From positions 1,302,001 to 1,366,000 of the forward strand of contig NZ_WTYF01000004.1 of the NCBI RefSeq assembly GCF_009827315.1: a stretch of DNA of 64,000 nt, in the 5' to 3' direction. Under the pieces are notes generated by a model that was not told the origin of the DNA, did not search any database, and saw nothing but the letters and a program-made list of their open reading frames with translations. This stretch comes from Qipengyuania gaetbuli (GTDB lineage Bacteria > Pseudomonadota > Alphaproteobacteria > Sphingomonadales > Sphingomonadaceae). Position numbers and translations under genes: made by a program. Shown here in pieces: positions 17,434 through 25,153 of this stretch; within the stretch, counting starts at the first letter, position 1; each line of letters begins with the position of its first letter.

Positions 17434-18453
17434 TCAGGCGACGCTGGCGCGTTCCACCAGGCGCACGGGGACACGGCGTTCCGCCTGCTCCTCGCCCCCG
17501 GCAAGCGCGGTTTCGACCAGCATGCGGCCTGCTTCGGCAAAGTCCGGCTCCACTGTCGTGAGCGGCGGATTGCTGAATTCGCCCGAGCCGAGGCCGTCGA
17601 AACCGACCACTCCGACCGCACCCGGCACGTTCACGTCGCGCAGTGCCAGTTCTTCCAGCGCACCCAGCGCCATGGCGTCGCAGGCGAAGAACAGCCCGTC
17701 GAACTTGGTCCCGCTTTCGGTCAGGCGGATAATCGCATTGCGGCCCTGCGAAACGCGGTCCGAACCGATCGACACGAATGCCGGTCGCGCGTCCAGTCCT
17801 GCGCTTTCCATTGCCGCCTGGTAGCCTTCGAACCGTTCACGGAACTGCTTTTGCGAGGAATTGGGATCGCCCACAAAGACGATATCCTTCGCCCCGCCCT
17901 TTACCAGCCGTTCGACTGCCAGCCGCCCGCCTTCGCGGTTGTCGGAGCGGACCCAGACGGCATCGTCGAAGGGCGAGCCCCAGAAGGCGATGGCCTTGCT
18001 GTCGTCGGCTACCGAGCGGAAATAATCCCATGCAGCCGAATTGGTCGCCGTGCCGATCACCACCACCGCGTCGGCCTGCCGCCGGGCGACATAGTGGCCG
18101 AAGAGTTCGTTTTCCTTCGCCTGGAATGAAACCAGCGCCTCGTAGCCGCGCTCGGCCGCCGCAGCGCAGGTGCTGCCTAGCAAGCTATAGTAGAACGGAT
18201 TGATTGCGGCCGGCCCCTGCCCGTCGCGGCCGATCACCACGATGGCGATGCTGCCCGTCTCGCCCTTGCGCAGGCCGGCGGCGCGCATGTTGACGTGATA
18301 GCCGAGTTCCGCCGCGGCCTGTTCGACCCGGCGCCTGGTAGCCTCGGTGATGGTTTCGGACCCGGACAGCGCCCGGCTCACGGTGGACTGGCTCACCCCT
18401 GCCCGTTCGGCGACGTCGATCGACGTTACCCTGTGCGGCCTGTTTGTCGTCAT
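17434..18453 (-). CDS. LacI family transcriptional regulator
   Basis: A 339-residue repressor-type protein. The start is the ATG at 18453 with GGAGAG just upstream; a longer frame reading would add a non-conserved N-terminus. The helix-turn-helix lies at residues 10-31 (TSIDVAERAGVSQSTVSRAL), followed by the hinge helix region (AAAELGYHVNMRAAGL) and a periplasmic-binding-protein-like ligand domain (about 62-339) with DGLFFACDAMALGALEEL and GVVGFDGLGSGEF. Members normally sense sugars or related effectors. The exported amidohydrolase fusion directly downstream is the best candidate target, but the divergent PilZ/polysaccharide genes are also possible. The effector is unknown. Confidence 0.9.
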   Translation of the reverse strand: MTTNRPHRVTSIDVAERAGVSQSTVSRALSGSETITEATRRRVEQAAAELGYHVNMRAAGLRKGETGSIAIVVIGRDGQGPAAINPFYYSLLGSTCAAAAERGYEALVSFQAKENELFGHYVARRQADAVVVIGTATNSAAWDYFRSVADDSKAIAFWGSPFDDAVWVRSDNREGGRLAVERLVKGGAKDIVFVGDPNSSQKQFRERFEGYQAAMESAGLDARPAFVSIGSDRVSQGRNAIIRLTESGTKFDGLFFACDAMALGALEELALRDVNVPGAVGVVGFDGLGSGEFSNPPLTTVEPDFAEAGRMLVETALAGGEEQAERRVPVRLVERASVA

Positions 18454-18529
18454 GGCTCTCCGCGCGCTCCCTCGGCACTTGCCCCTATAGCTAGCCGATA
18501 TGCCCGTCCAGTAAAGACACGGGGGGTGC

Positions 18530-18886
18530 TTGCGCTGCCAGCCAAGGCGTGAGAAGATTTTAATCGCACAGAAACAGGGGGCCACCATCGAGACACGCCG
18601 GGAAGATCGCCATCTGGTCCATGTCGCGGGCGCCTATCGCGCGCGGCAAAGCGGTTCGCGGCAAATCTGGATCAAGGACGTGTCGGAGTATGGTTGCCGT
18701 TTCTTCGACAAGTTCTCCGTGCTGCGGGTGGGCACCGAAGTGCTCCTGAAGCTCGGCAATATCGGCCCGCTTGAGGCGCATGTCCGCTGGCGCGAAGGCA
18801 ACATCGTCGGCGCGGAGTTCGTGACACCCCTCCATCCCAGCGTGCTGGGCCATATCGCCGAATTCATGTCGGAAGACGCAGGCTGA
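18530..18886 (+). CDS. PilZ domain protein (c-di-GMP receptor)
   Basis: A 118-residue single PilZ domain. Both c-di-GMP binding motifs are present: RREDR (RxxxR type, about residues 23-27) and DVSEYGCRF (D/NxSxxG type, about 50-58). It should therefore bind c-di-GMP and act as a receptor. The start is uncertain because there is no in-frame ATG at the beginning; TTG 18530 follows a G-rich stretch (GGGGGG), and a later non-ATG start is possible without loss of the domain. It precedes flippase- and polymerase-like genes on the same strand, which suggests c-di-GMP control of a surface polysaccharide. That link is inference from position. Confidence 0.82.
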   Translation: MRCQPRREKILIAQKQGATIETRREDRHLVHVAGAYRARQSGSRQIWIKDVSEYGCRFFDKFSVLRVGTEVLLKLGNIGPLEAHVRWREGNIVGAEFVTPLHPSVLGHIAEFMSEDAG

Positions 18887-18938
18887 GGCGGTTCGCGTCG
18901 GCTTGGTCCGACGATGCGCCGGCGCAGGGAACAGGCAG

Positions 18939-20309
18939 GTGAGTTCGCAGGCCCGCATACGCAAGGGGATTGCCGCCCATGCCGCGACCCTCGTCACGAG
19001 GATCGCGGTGCAATTCGTCACGCTGCCCGTCTTCTTCGCCAGCTGGAGCGCGGACCGCGTCGGGACCTGGCTCCTCCTTTTCGCCATCCCGGCCTATGTC
19101 GCGATCGCCGCCACCGGCTTCGCGGCCGCCGGCGGCAATAGCGCTCTTGCCGCGATGCAGGCGGGAGACAAGGAACAGGCCGCCGCCGATTTCCATGCCT
19201 CGTGGCTGGTCACCACTATCGCAACGGGCGTACTGGCGTTGCTCTTCTTCATCGGCATGGCGGCAGTGGTCCCGCAGATGTCGGGTCTCGACCTTCTATC
19301 GGCAAGCGAAGGGACCGCGACGCTGGCCTGGCTGGCGCTCTACATCTTCGCTGTCAGCCAGACGATGATCGCGGAAATCCCCTTCCGCGCGGCGGGCAAG
19401 TACCCGGAGTATATCGCCAGCTTCAACGCGGCCTCGCTGGTCGAGATCGTAGTCATCGCACTCAGCGTCGTTACCAGCGACAGCTTTGCCACGCTCGCCA
19501 TGGCGCTTGCCCTGTCGCGCGGCGCCGGCGCGCTGCTGATTTTCCGGTTGGGCAAGAATTACGCGCCAGAACTGTTCCGGCGTTCGGGCAAGCCGCTCCG
19601 CGAGAGCTTCCGGCCACTGGTAAAGCCCTCGCTCGCTTTCATGCTTGCCCCGCTGATTTTCGGCATCAACCTGCAAGGCTTCGTGCTGGTGCTTGGCCTG
19701 AGCGTGGGCGCGGCCGCGCTCGCAGGGTTCGTCGCGACCCGTACGCTGACCCGGATCATCGATTTATACACCAATTTCACTTACGCATCGCAATTCTACG
19801 AAAGCGGACATTTCGATGGGCCCAAGGAGGATATCCAGCGCCGATTGCTCGCCACCATGACGCTAGTGTCGCTGCTGGCCTGCCTTGCGCTCTCCGCATT
19901 CCTCCTCGGCGTGGGTCCGTGGCTGCAGGACTTCTACACGCTGGGGCAGACCAGCTTCGATCCGCTGGTGGCTGCAATCCTCCTGGCGGCCGCCACGTTG
20001 CGCGCGCTGGCAGCATCTCCCACCGCGATCCTTGCAGCGGCCAACCTGCATTCGCGCTACATGACGGCCTATCTCGCTGGCTCCGCCATCGCCCTAGGCC
20101 TTGCACTGTTGCTCGCAAGGTCCGGCGCTTCCTTGCCAGTCGTGATCGTGCCCTTGCTGCTGAGCGAAGCGAGCCAGCTGGTCCCCGCCATGCGCGATGC
20201 GATGCGTGTCCTCGCGATCACTCCGGCACAATTCCTGAGAATGCTCGCGTCTCGACAAAGGCTGGCGGATATCCGCGCGCTATTGAACCAATTGCGGAGA
20301 AGCCGCTGA
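18939..20309 (+). CDS. Wzx-like polysaccharide flippase (MOP superfamily)
   Basis: A 456-residue integral membrane protein with about twelve hydrophobic helices, resembling lipopolysaccharide/exopolysaccharide flippases of the MOP superfamily that move lipid-linked repeat units across the inner membrane. The preferred start is GTG 18939, eight bases after AGGGA; an upstream TTG (18903) would add 12 residues. Family-like traits are the N-terminal amphipathic helix with VTRIAVQFVTLPVFFASW, a basic cytoplasmic loop after about residue 205, and a basic C-terminus. It is followed 45 bp later by a polymerase-like gene, strengthening the assignment. Identity is by topology and context, not by a diagnostic motif. 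Confidence 0.72.
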   Translation: MSSQARIRKGIAAHAATLVTRIAVQFVTLPVFFASWSADRVGTWLLLFAIPAYVAIAATGFAAAGGNSALAAMQAGDKEQAAADFHASWLVTTIATGVLALLFFIGMAAVVPQMSGLDLLSASEGTATLAWLALYIFAVSQTMIAEIPFRAAGKYPEYIASFNAASLVEIVVIALSVVTSDSFATLAMALALSRGAGALLIFRLGKNYAPELFRRSGKPLRESFRPLVKPSLAFMLAPLIFGINLQGFVLVLGLSVGAAALAGFVATRTLTRIIDLYTNFTYASQFYESGHFDGPKEDIQRRLLATMTLVSLLACLALSAFLLGVGPWLQDFYTLGQTSFDPLVAAILLAAATLRALAASPTAILAAANLHSRYMTAYLAGSAIALGLALLLARSGASLPVVIVPLLLSEASQLVPAMRDAMRVLAITPAQFLRMLASRQRLADIRALLNQLRRSR

Positions 20310-20354
20310 GCGCCTTGCCGCAAGGGACACCGGCGGCGTAGACAAGCGCCCACA

Positions 20355-21758
20355 GTGTACGACCTGCTGCTCCTTGCCTCGCTGATACTGTTTGCGGCCG
20401 TCAGCGCGGCCTATGCCCGGCATCCGGCAGCCAGCCTGATGCACCCGGCGAGTTTCTACCTCGCGTTTCACGGCTTCGTCTTCGTCCTGCGCTCGATCGT
20501 GGCACGCGTCTACGACTTCAGCTTCGTATACCGACTGTACGATTTCCTGCCGTCAGTTAGCGACAAGATCACGGTCATCCTCGCAGCCAATCTCGCGATG
20601 ATAGTGTTCGTCGCGGCCGCCGTTTACGCAGCGCCCATGCCGGTGAAGCCCGTCCCGCCTCAGGATTACGGGCGGATGCGTGCACAGCTTGGCAAGCCGA
20701 TCCTCATCACGGCGGTCATCCTTGCCCCGATCGGCACCTATGCGCAGCTGTTGAACTGGCAGCGACGCGAAGACCAATATGCCTCGATGGTCCGCGATGC
20801 GGCGACAGGCATCGCGACCAATACCGACACCATCGGCTGGCTCACCGACGCCTCGATGTTCCTCGCCCCGCTGACAGTCATGCTCATCTGGCTCGCCCGT
20901 TATCGCTGGTGGAGCTGGGGCATCTTCGCGGTGTTCATGGTGCTGCAGGCAGGCGACGGCACGCGGGGGCCGATCATCTTCGCCGCTGCCGCGGTTGCGA
21001 TCCTGTCGCTGCTGGAATCCCGCCGCCAGTGGTTCGACTGGCGCACGACCGTACTAGCCCTCGCCGCCCTGTTTGCTTTCGGCCAGATCGTCGTCGACCG
21101 CGGGGCCGGCCTGCGCGATGCGGTGGGTCAGGCAGATTCGGCGGGCGACGCAGGCGCTGCCGACCTTGCACCGCTGGAAGGCATGGATTTCGCCAATCTC
21201 GAATATTTCGAATACGTCGTTTACGCCGTCCCCCAGCGAACCGGCACCTACGACTATTTCACCAGCAACCTGCAGGTCTTCACCGAACCGGTCCCGCGCG
21301 CCTTATGGAAGGAGAAGCCTGTGGGCGCACCGGTCCAGTACTTCAGGCTGTGGGACTATGGCCGCCCGATCGGCATCACCGTGTCCCTGCCCGGTGCCGG
21401 GTGGATGTCGCTCGGCTATCCGGGCGTCGCGATCCAGGCGCTATTCTTCGCGCTGCTTTATGCCTTCGCCTATCGCCGCCTGCTCATGCGCCAGACCTCT
21501 CCGCTGGCCCAGATCGCTTATGCGCTGGTGATTGCAACGGCCTTCAACGTACTGCGCGACGGCACGCTGCTGACCTTCGTCAGGCAATTGCCCTTCTACT
21601 TCGGACCGTTGCTGGTGGTCATGCTATTGCTGCGCATTCTCGGTCCGTCACGAGCGGCCCAAGCCCATGCATGGGAGGGCCCGGTGAGCGACTTCCTCGC
21701 GCAGACGCCGGCAGAGCGTCGCCGCAACCTCGCCCGGCAGGCCAGCGATCAGCGATAG
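20355..21758 (+). CDS. Wzy-like oligosaccharide repeat-unit polymerase
   Basis: A 467-residue inner-membrane protein starting with GTG at 20355. It has about ten to twelve transmembrane helices and one large periplasmic loop (about residues 255-355) rich in aromatic and acidic residues (FANLEYFEYVVYAVPQRTG, then PRALWKEKP), including an RALWxxKP motif typical of O-antigen polymerase-type proteins. Such enzymes join undecaprenyl-linked repeat units in the periplasm. It follows the flippase-like gene and ends overlapping, tail to tail by 10 bp, with a glycosyltransferase-like gene. With only one transferase nearby, the remaining repeat-unit genes must be elsewhere. Confidence 0.75.
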   Translation: MYDLLLLASLILFAAVSAAYARHPAASLMHPASFYLAFHGFVFVLRSIVARVYDFSFVYRLYDFLPSVSDKITVILAANLAMIVFVAAAVYAAPMPVKPVPPQDYGRMRAQLGKPILITAVILAPIGTYAQLLNWQRREDQYASMVRDAATGIATNTDTIGWLTDASMFLAPLTVMLIWLARYRWWSWGIFAVFMVLQAGDGTRGPIIFAAAAVAILSLLESRRQWFDWRTTVLALAALFAFGQIVVDRGAGLRDAVGQADSAGDAGAADLAPLEGMDFANLEYFEYVVYAVPQRTGTYDYFTSNLQVFTEPVPRALWKEKPVGAPVQYFRLWDYGRPIGITVSLPGAGWMSLGYPGVAIQALFFALLYAFAYRRLLMRQTSPLAQIAYALVIATAFNVLRDGTLLTFVRQLPFYFGPLLVVMLLLRILGPSRAAQAHAWEGPVSDFLAQTPAERRRNLARQASDQR

Positions 21759-22678
21759 CGGGGTGCGTATCCGCGGCCCAGCAGCCCAGTAAGGCGGCGA
21801 TACCGTACCTTCCTGCTCACATGACGATCGAGGCTTTCCCGCAATTCTGCCGGATCGAAAGGCCGTTCCGTCCAACCGGCCAGGAAATCCTTGTCGGCGG
21901 GAAGGTGAAGGATGGCGACGTCGTCGAGGTCGCGAAATGCCCTTGGTCGGTGCTGCGTTCGCGCGGTCCAGTACCGCGCAATGACACCCTTCTCGCCGGA
22001 ATCGGCGAGGTAGCCGCCGCTGTCACGATAGCGCTGGAGTGCTGCCCCGAGCACCATCTCGTCACCGGCATGGACCATTTCGGTCCACCGCTCGGCATAG
22101 GTCGGCCAGAGCGCTTCTATGTGTCGCAAGAGCGCGGCGAAGCAGGCGGCTTCGCCTGACAGGAATTCCCCGCCCCACCATTCGCGCCTGAAGTTCTCGC
22201 CGAGCAACAGGCGCAAGCTGTCGGGTAGCCTGGCGTCGTCGCCTTCCGAACCATCGCGGGGACCTAATAGGTAGCCATGAAGCCCTTCGTGAAGGCGCGC
22301 TCCATCCGGCAGTTCGCGAAGGCAAAGCGTATCCAGATCGACCAGCGCCACCGCATCCCCGAATGCGCCTTTCCCGAACTTGCCCAACAGTTCCAGCTTG
22401 TAGTGCGCCGGCCTGAAAGGAATGCCCGCCGGAAGCTCGAGCGGGAAGCCCTCCTCCCGCAGGGTAAGATCGTCGATGCCCATCCTTGCGCACCGTTCCG
22501 CGACCAGATCGGCCCTGTCCGTGATCAGCGTCCAATCGCAGCCGAAATGCCGGAACGAGCGCGCACTCAGCGCCGCACAGCGCAGGTAGACGTCGAGCGG
22601 CGATTCGCCCGGCGGCAGGTTCGCCGTGCGTTCGCCTTCCTCCGGCACGATCAGCAATCCATGGAAATGCGGTGCCAA
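21749..22678 (-). CDS. Glycosyltransferase-like protein with DxD motif
   Basis: A 309-residue soluble protein with features of nucleotide-sugar transferases of the GT-A fold: an N-terminal strand, the segment HFGCDWTLITD near 44-54, the DxD-type motif VDLDTL (D114, D116) for metal/UDP binding, and WWGGEFLSG and HAGDEMVLG segments where GT8-like enzymes bind acceptor. No family can be named with confidence. The start appears to be TTG (22678) with AGGGGAG ten bases upstream; no in-frame ATG lies at the beginning. It converges on the Wzy-like gene with a 10-bp overlap of the coding ends, suggesting a long-standing arrangement. Probably part of envelope polysaccharide synthesis. Confidence 0.68.
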   Translation of the reverse strand: MAPHFHGLLIVPEEGERTANLPPGESPLDVYLRCAALSARSFRHFGCDWTLITDRADLVAERCARMGIDDLTLREEGFPLELPAGIPFRPAHYKLELLGKFGKGAFGDAVALVDLDTLCLRELPDGARLHEGLHGYLLGPRDGSEGDDARLPDSLRLLLGENFRREWWGGEFLSGEAACFAALLRHIEALWPTYAERWTEMVHAGDEMVLGAALQRYRDSGGYLADSGEKGVIARYWTARTQHRPRAFRDLDDVAILHLPADKDFLAGWTERPFDPAELRESLDRHVSRKVRYRRLTGLLGRGYAPRYR

Positions 22679-22805
22679 GCGCGGCTGCTCCCCTTGCGTA
22701 AACCTGCCCTAATACGCCTGCACGATGAAATCGAGTTTCACATCGCAACCGAGGCTGGCGCACCGCCGAATGTTGGGTTACGCTGTCCGGATGGGAGAGA
22801 GACCA

Positions 22806-24308
22806 ATGAGCGATCGCGCGACCGATTTTGACGTCCTGATTGTGGGCGCAGGCATTTCCGGCATCGGGATGGCCGCGCATATGAAGGAGAAGTCGCCCAA
22901 CCGCAGCTTTGCCATCGTCGAACGCCGCGAAAACCTGGGCGGGACTTGGGACCTGTTCCGCTATCCCGGCATCCGTTCCGACAGCGACATGCACACGCTG
23001 GGCTTCGATTTCGAACCGTGGAAGCACGAGAAGTCGATCGCCGATGGTCCGGCCATTCTCGAATATCTCGACCGCATCGTCGATGAACGCGATATCCGTC
23101 GGCACATCCGCTTCAACCACAAGGTCGTATCGGCCGACTGGCGCGGCGCGGACGCCCGCTGGCACGTTACCGTCGAAGGCGAAAACGGCGAGCGCAAGCA
23201 CCTCACCGCCAACTGGCTCTATCTCGGATCGGGCTATTACGATTACGATGAACCCTATGATCCGGGCTTCGATTTCGGCGAGTTCGAAGGGCAGGTCATC
23301 CACCCCCAGTTCTGGCCCAAGGACCTCGACTATTCGGGCAAGAATGTCGTCGTGATCGGATCGGGCGCGACTGCCGTTACCATCGTCCCGTCGATGGCGG
23401 ACAAGGCGGCCAAGGTCACCATGCTCCAGCGCACGCCGACATGGATGTTCTCGCGCCCGGCCAAGGACGCGCTAGCAAACTTCCTGCGCAAGGTCCTGCC
23501 CGAAAAGACCGCCTACAAGATCACTCGCTGGAAGAACATCAAGCTGCAGGATTTCGGCTTCAAGCGCGCCCGCACCAAGCCCGAGAAAATGGGCGAAGGG
23601 CTGCACAAGCGGATCCGCAAGTCGATGGGTGCGGATTACGATCTCAAGCACTTCACTCCGCCCTACAAGCCGTGGGAACAGCGCCTGTGCCTCGTGCCGG
23701 ACGACGACCTGTTCGAAGCGCTCAAGAGCGGCAAGGCCGATGTCGTCACCGGCCACATCAAGGCTTTTGAAAAGGGTGGCGTGCGCCTCACCGACGATAG
23801 CTTCCTGCCCGCCGACATCATCGTCACGGCCACCGGCCTCAAGCTGGCCGTCGCCGGCAAGATCAAGGTGTCGGTCGAGGGTGAGCAGGTCGATTTCGCC
23901 CAGCGCTTCTACTACAAGGGCTGCATGTTCTCGAACATCCCGAACCTTGCAGTGGTGTTCGGCTATCTCAATGCCAGCTGGACGCTGCGGGCGGACGTCA
24001 ATTCCGACTACATTTGCCGCGTGCTGAACCTCATGGAAGGCATGGGCGTCGACATCGCCGTGCCGAACCTGCCCGAAGATCACGGGCTGGAAGAAGACGA
24101 CATCTTCGATTTCTCGTCCGGCTACATCCAGCGCGGCAAGTCGATCATGCCGAAGAATGCCGTCGCCTTCCCCTGGCGTCTCAACCAGGAATACATCTCC
24201 GATCGCAAGCTCATGCGCGAGCAACCGGTCGATGACGGCATCCTCACCTTCTACCGCAAGGGCGCCAATGCCCGGCGCACGGACGAGGCACTCGAAGCTG
24301 CGGAGTAG
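22806..24308 (+). CDS. Flavin-containing (Baeyer-Villiger type) monooxygenase
   Basis: A 500-residue NAD(P)H/FAD monooxygenase. The start is the ATG at 22806 directly behind GGAGAGAGA. It has an N-terminal FAD Rossmann motif (GAGISGIG, about residues 13-20), a second nucleotide-binding motif (GSGATA, about 180-185), and, just before it, FEGQVIHPQFWP at 160-171, which fits the FxGxxxHxxxWP fingerprint of Baeyer-Villiger monooxygenases. These enzymes insert oxygen next to a carbonyl or oxidise soft heteroatoms. There is no regulator, esterase or ketone-forming dehydrogenase beside it, so the substrate cannot be guessed. It is separated from the divergent glycosyltransferase gene by 127 bp. Confidence 0.92.
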   Translation: MSDRATDFDVLIVGAGISGIGMAAHMKEKSPNRSFAIVERRENLGGTWDLFRYPGIRSDSDMHTLGFDFEPWKHEKSIADGPAILEYLDRIVDERDIRRHIRFNHKVVSADWRGADARWHVTVEGENGERKHLTANWLYLGSGYYDYDEPYDPGFDFGEFEGQVIHPQFWPKDLDYSGKNVVVIGSGATAVTIVPSMADKAAKVTMLQRTPTWMFSRPAKDALANFLRKVLPEKTAYKITRWKNIKLQDFGFKRARTKPEKMGEGLHKRIRKSMGADYDLKHFTPPYKPWEQRLCLVPDDDLFEALKSGKADVVTGHIKAFEKGGVRLTDDSFLPADIIVTATGLKLAVAGKIKVSVEGEQVDFAQRFYYKGCMFSNIPNLAVVFGYLNASWTLRADVNSDYICRVLNLMEGMGVDIAVPNLPEDHGLEEDDIFDFSSGYIQRGKSIMPKNAVAFPWRLNQEYISDRKLMREQPVDDGILTFYRKGANARRTDEALEAAE

Positions 24309-24341
24309 CATTTCGCGCGCGGCGCCCCTAACTGTGGCCGC

Positions 24342-25097
24342 ATGAACAAGCGCATCTATACCGCCGGGCTCGTCGTCATCGGCGACGAGATCCTGTCCGG
24401 ACGCACGCACGACAAGAACATCGCGCAGGTAGCCAGCTGGCTGCAGGTCCAGAACATCCGCCTGGCCGAAGTGCGAGTGGTGCCCGACGTGATCGACAAG
24501 ATCGTGGAAGCGGTGAACGCGCTGCGCGCAGACAACGACTATCTCTTCACCACCGGCGGCATCGGCCCGACGCATGACGACATCACGGTCGATGCCGTGG
24601 CGAAAGCGCTGGGCGTGGAGGTGATCATCCACCCCGAAGCCCGCGCGATCCTCGAACGTTACTACGCCGACAAGGGCGGCCTCAACGAAGGCCGCCTGCG
24701 CATGGCCCGCGTGCCGGAAGGCGGGGAACTGATCCCCAACCGCATGTCGGGCGCTCCCGGCATCCGTATCGGCAATCTCCACCTCATGGCCGGCGTACCG
24801 CATATAACTGCCGGAATGCTCGACGCGCTCACCGGCACGCTCGAAGGCGGCGATCCGCTGCTGAGCGAAACGGTTGGCGGCTTCATTCCCGAAAGCGAAG
24901 TCGCAGTGACGCTCCGCGATGTCGAAAAGGCGCACGAAAACTGCCAGATCGGCAGCTACCCCTTCTTCCGCGAAGGCAAGGTCGGGTCGAACTTCGTGGT
25001 CCGCTCGACCGACCGCGCCGCGCTCGATGCCTGCATGGCCGCGCTTTGCGACGGGCTGGAGCAGCAGGGCTTCGCCTTTACCCACGGGGGAATCTGA
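24342..25097 (+). CDS. CinA-type molybdopterin-binding domain protein
   Basis: A 251-residue protein of the COG1058 family (competence/damage-inducible CinA N-terminal domain). It begins AGLVVIGDEILSGRTHDKN, the family hallmark, followed by FTTGGIGPTHDD (near residues 69-80). The C-terminal nicotinamide mononucleotide deamidase domain of full CinA is missing, as is common in alphaproteobacteria, where it is a separate gene. Family members have been linked to ADP-ribose pyrophosphatase activity and nucleotide salvage. ATG start at 24342. It may form a unit with the monooxygenase 33 bp upstream, but there is no functional reason to pair them. Confidence 0.88.
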   Translation: MNKRIYTAGLVVIGDEILSGRTHDKNIAQVASWLQVQNIRLAEVRVVPDVIDKIVEAVNALRADNDYLFTTGGIGPTHDDITVDAVAKALGVEVIIHPEARAILERYYADKGGLNEGRLRMARVPEGGELIPNRMSGAPGIRIGNLHLMAGVPHITAGMLDALTGTLEGGDPLLSETVGGFIPESEVAVTLRDVEKAHENCQIGSYPFFREGKVGSNFVVRSTDRAALDACMAALCDGLEQQGFAFTHGGI

Positions 25098-25153
25098 TCG
25101 CGCCTTGCCTCGCCTAGCGCTTGCGCTAGCCTTCGGGCGGAAGGGGTGTCGCG

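Noticed and set aside
15395..17824. 809-codon frame antisense to the amidohydrolase fusion
   Set aside because: It is the complement of the well-supported exported fusion and has no motif.
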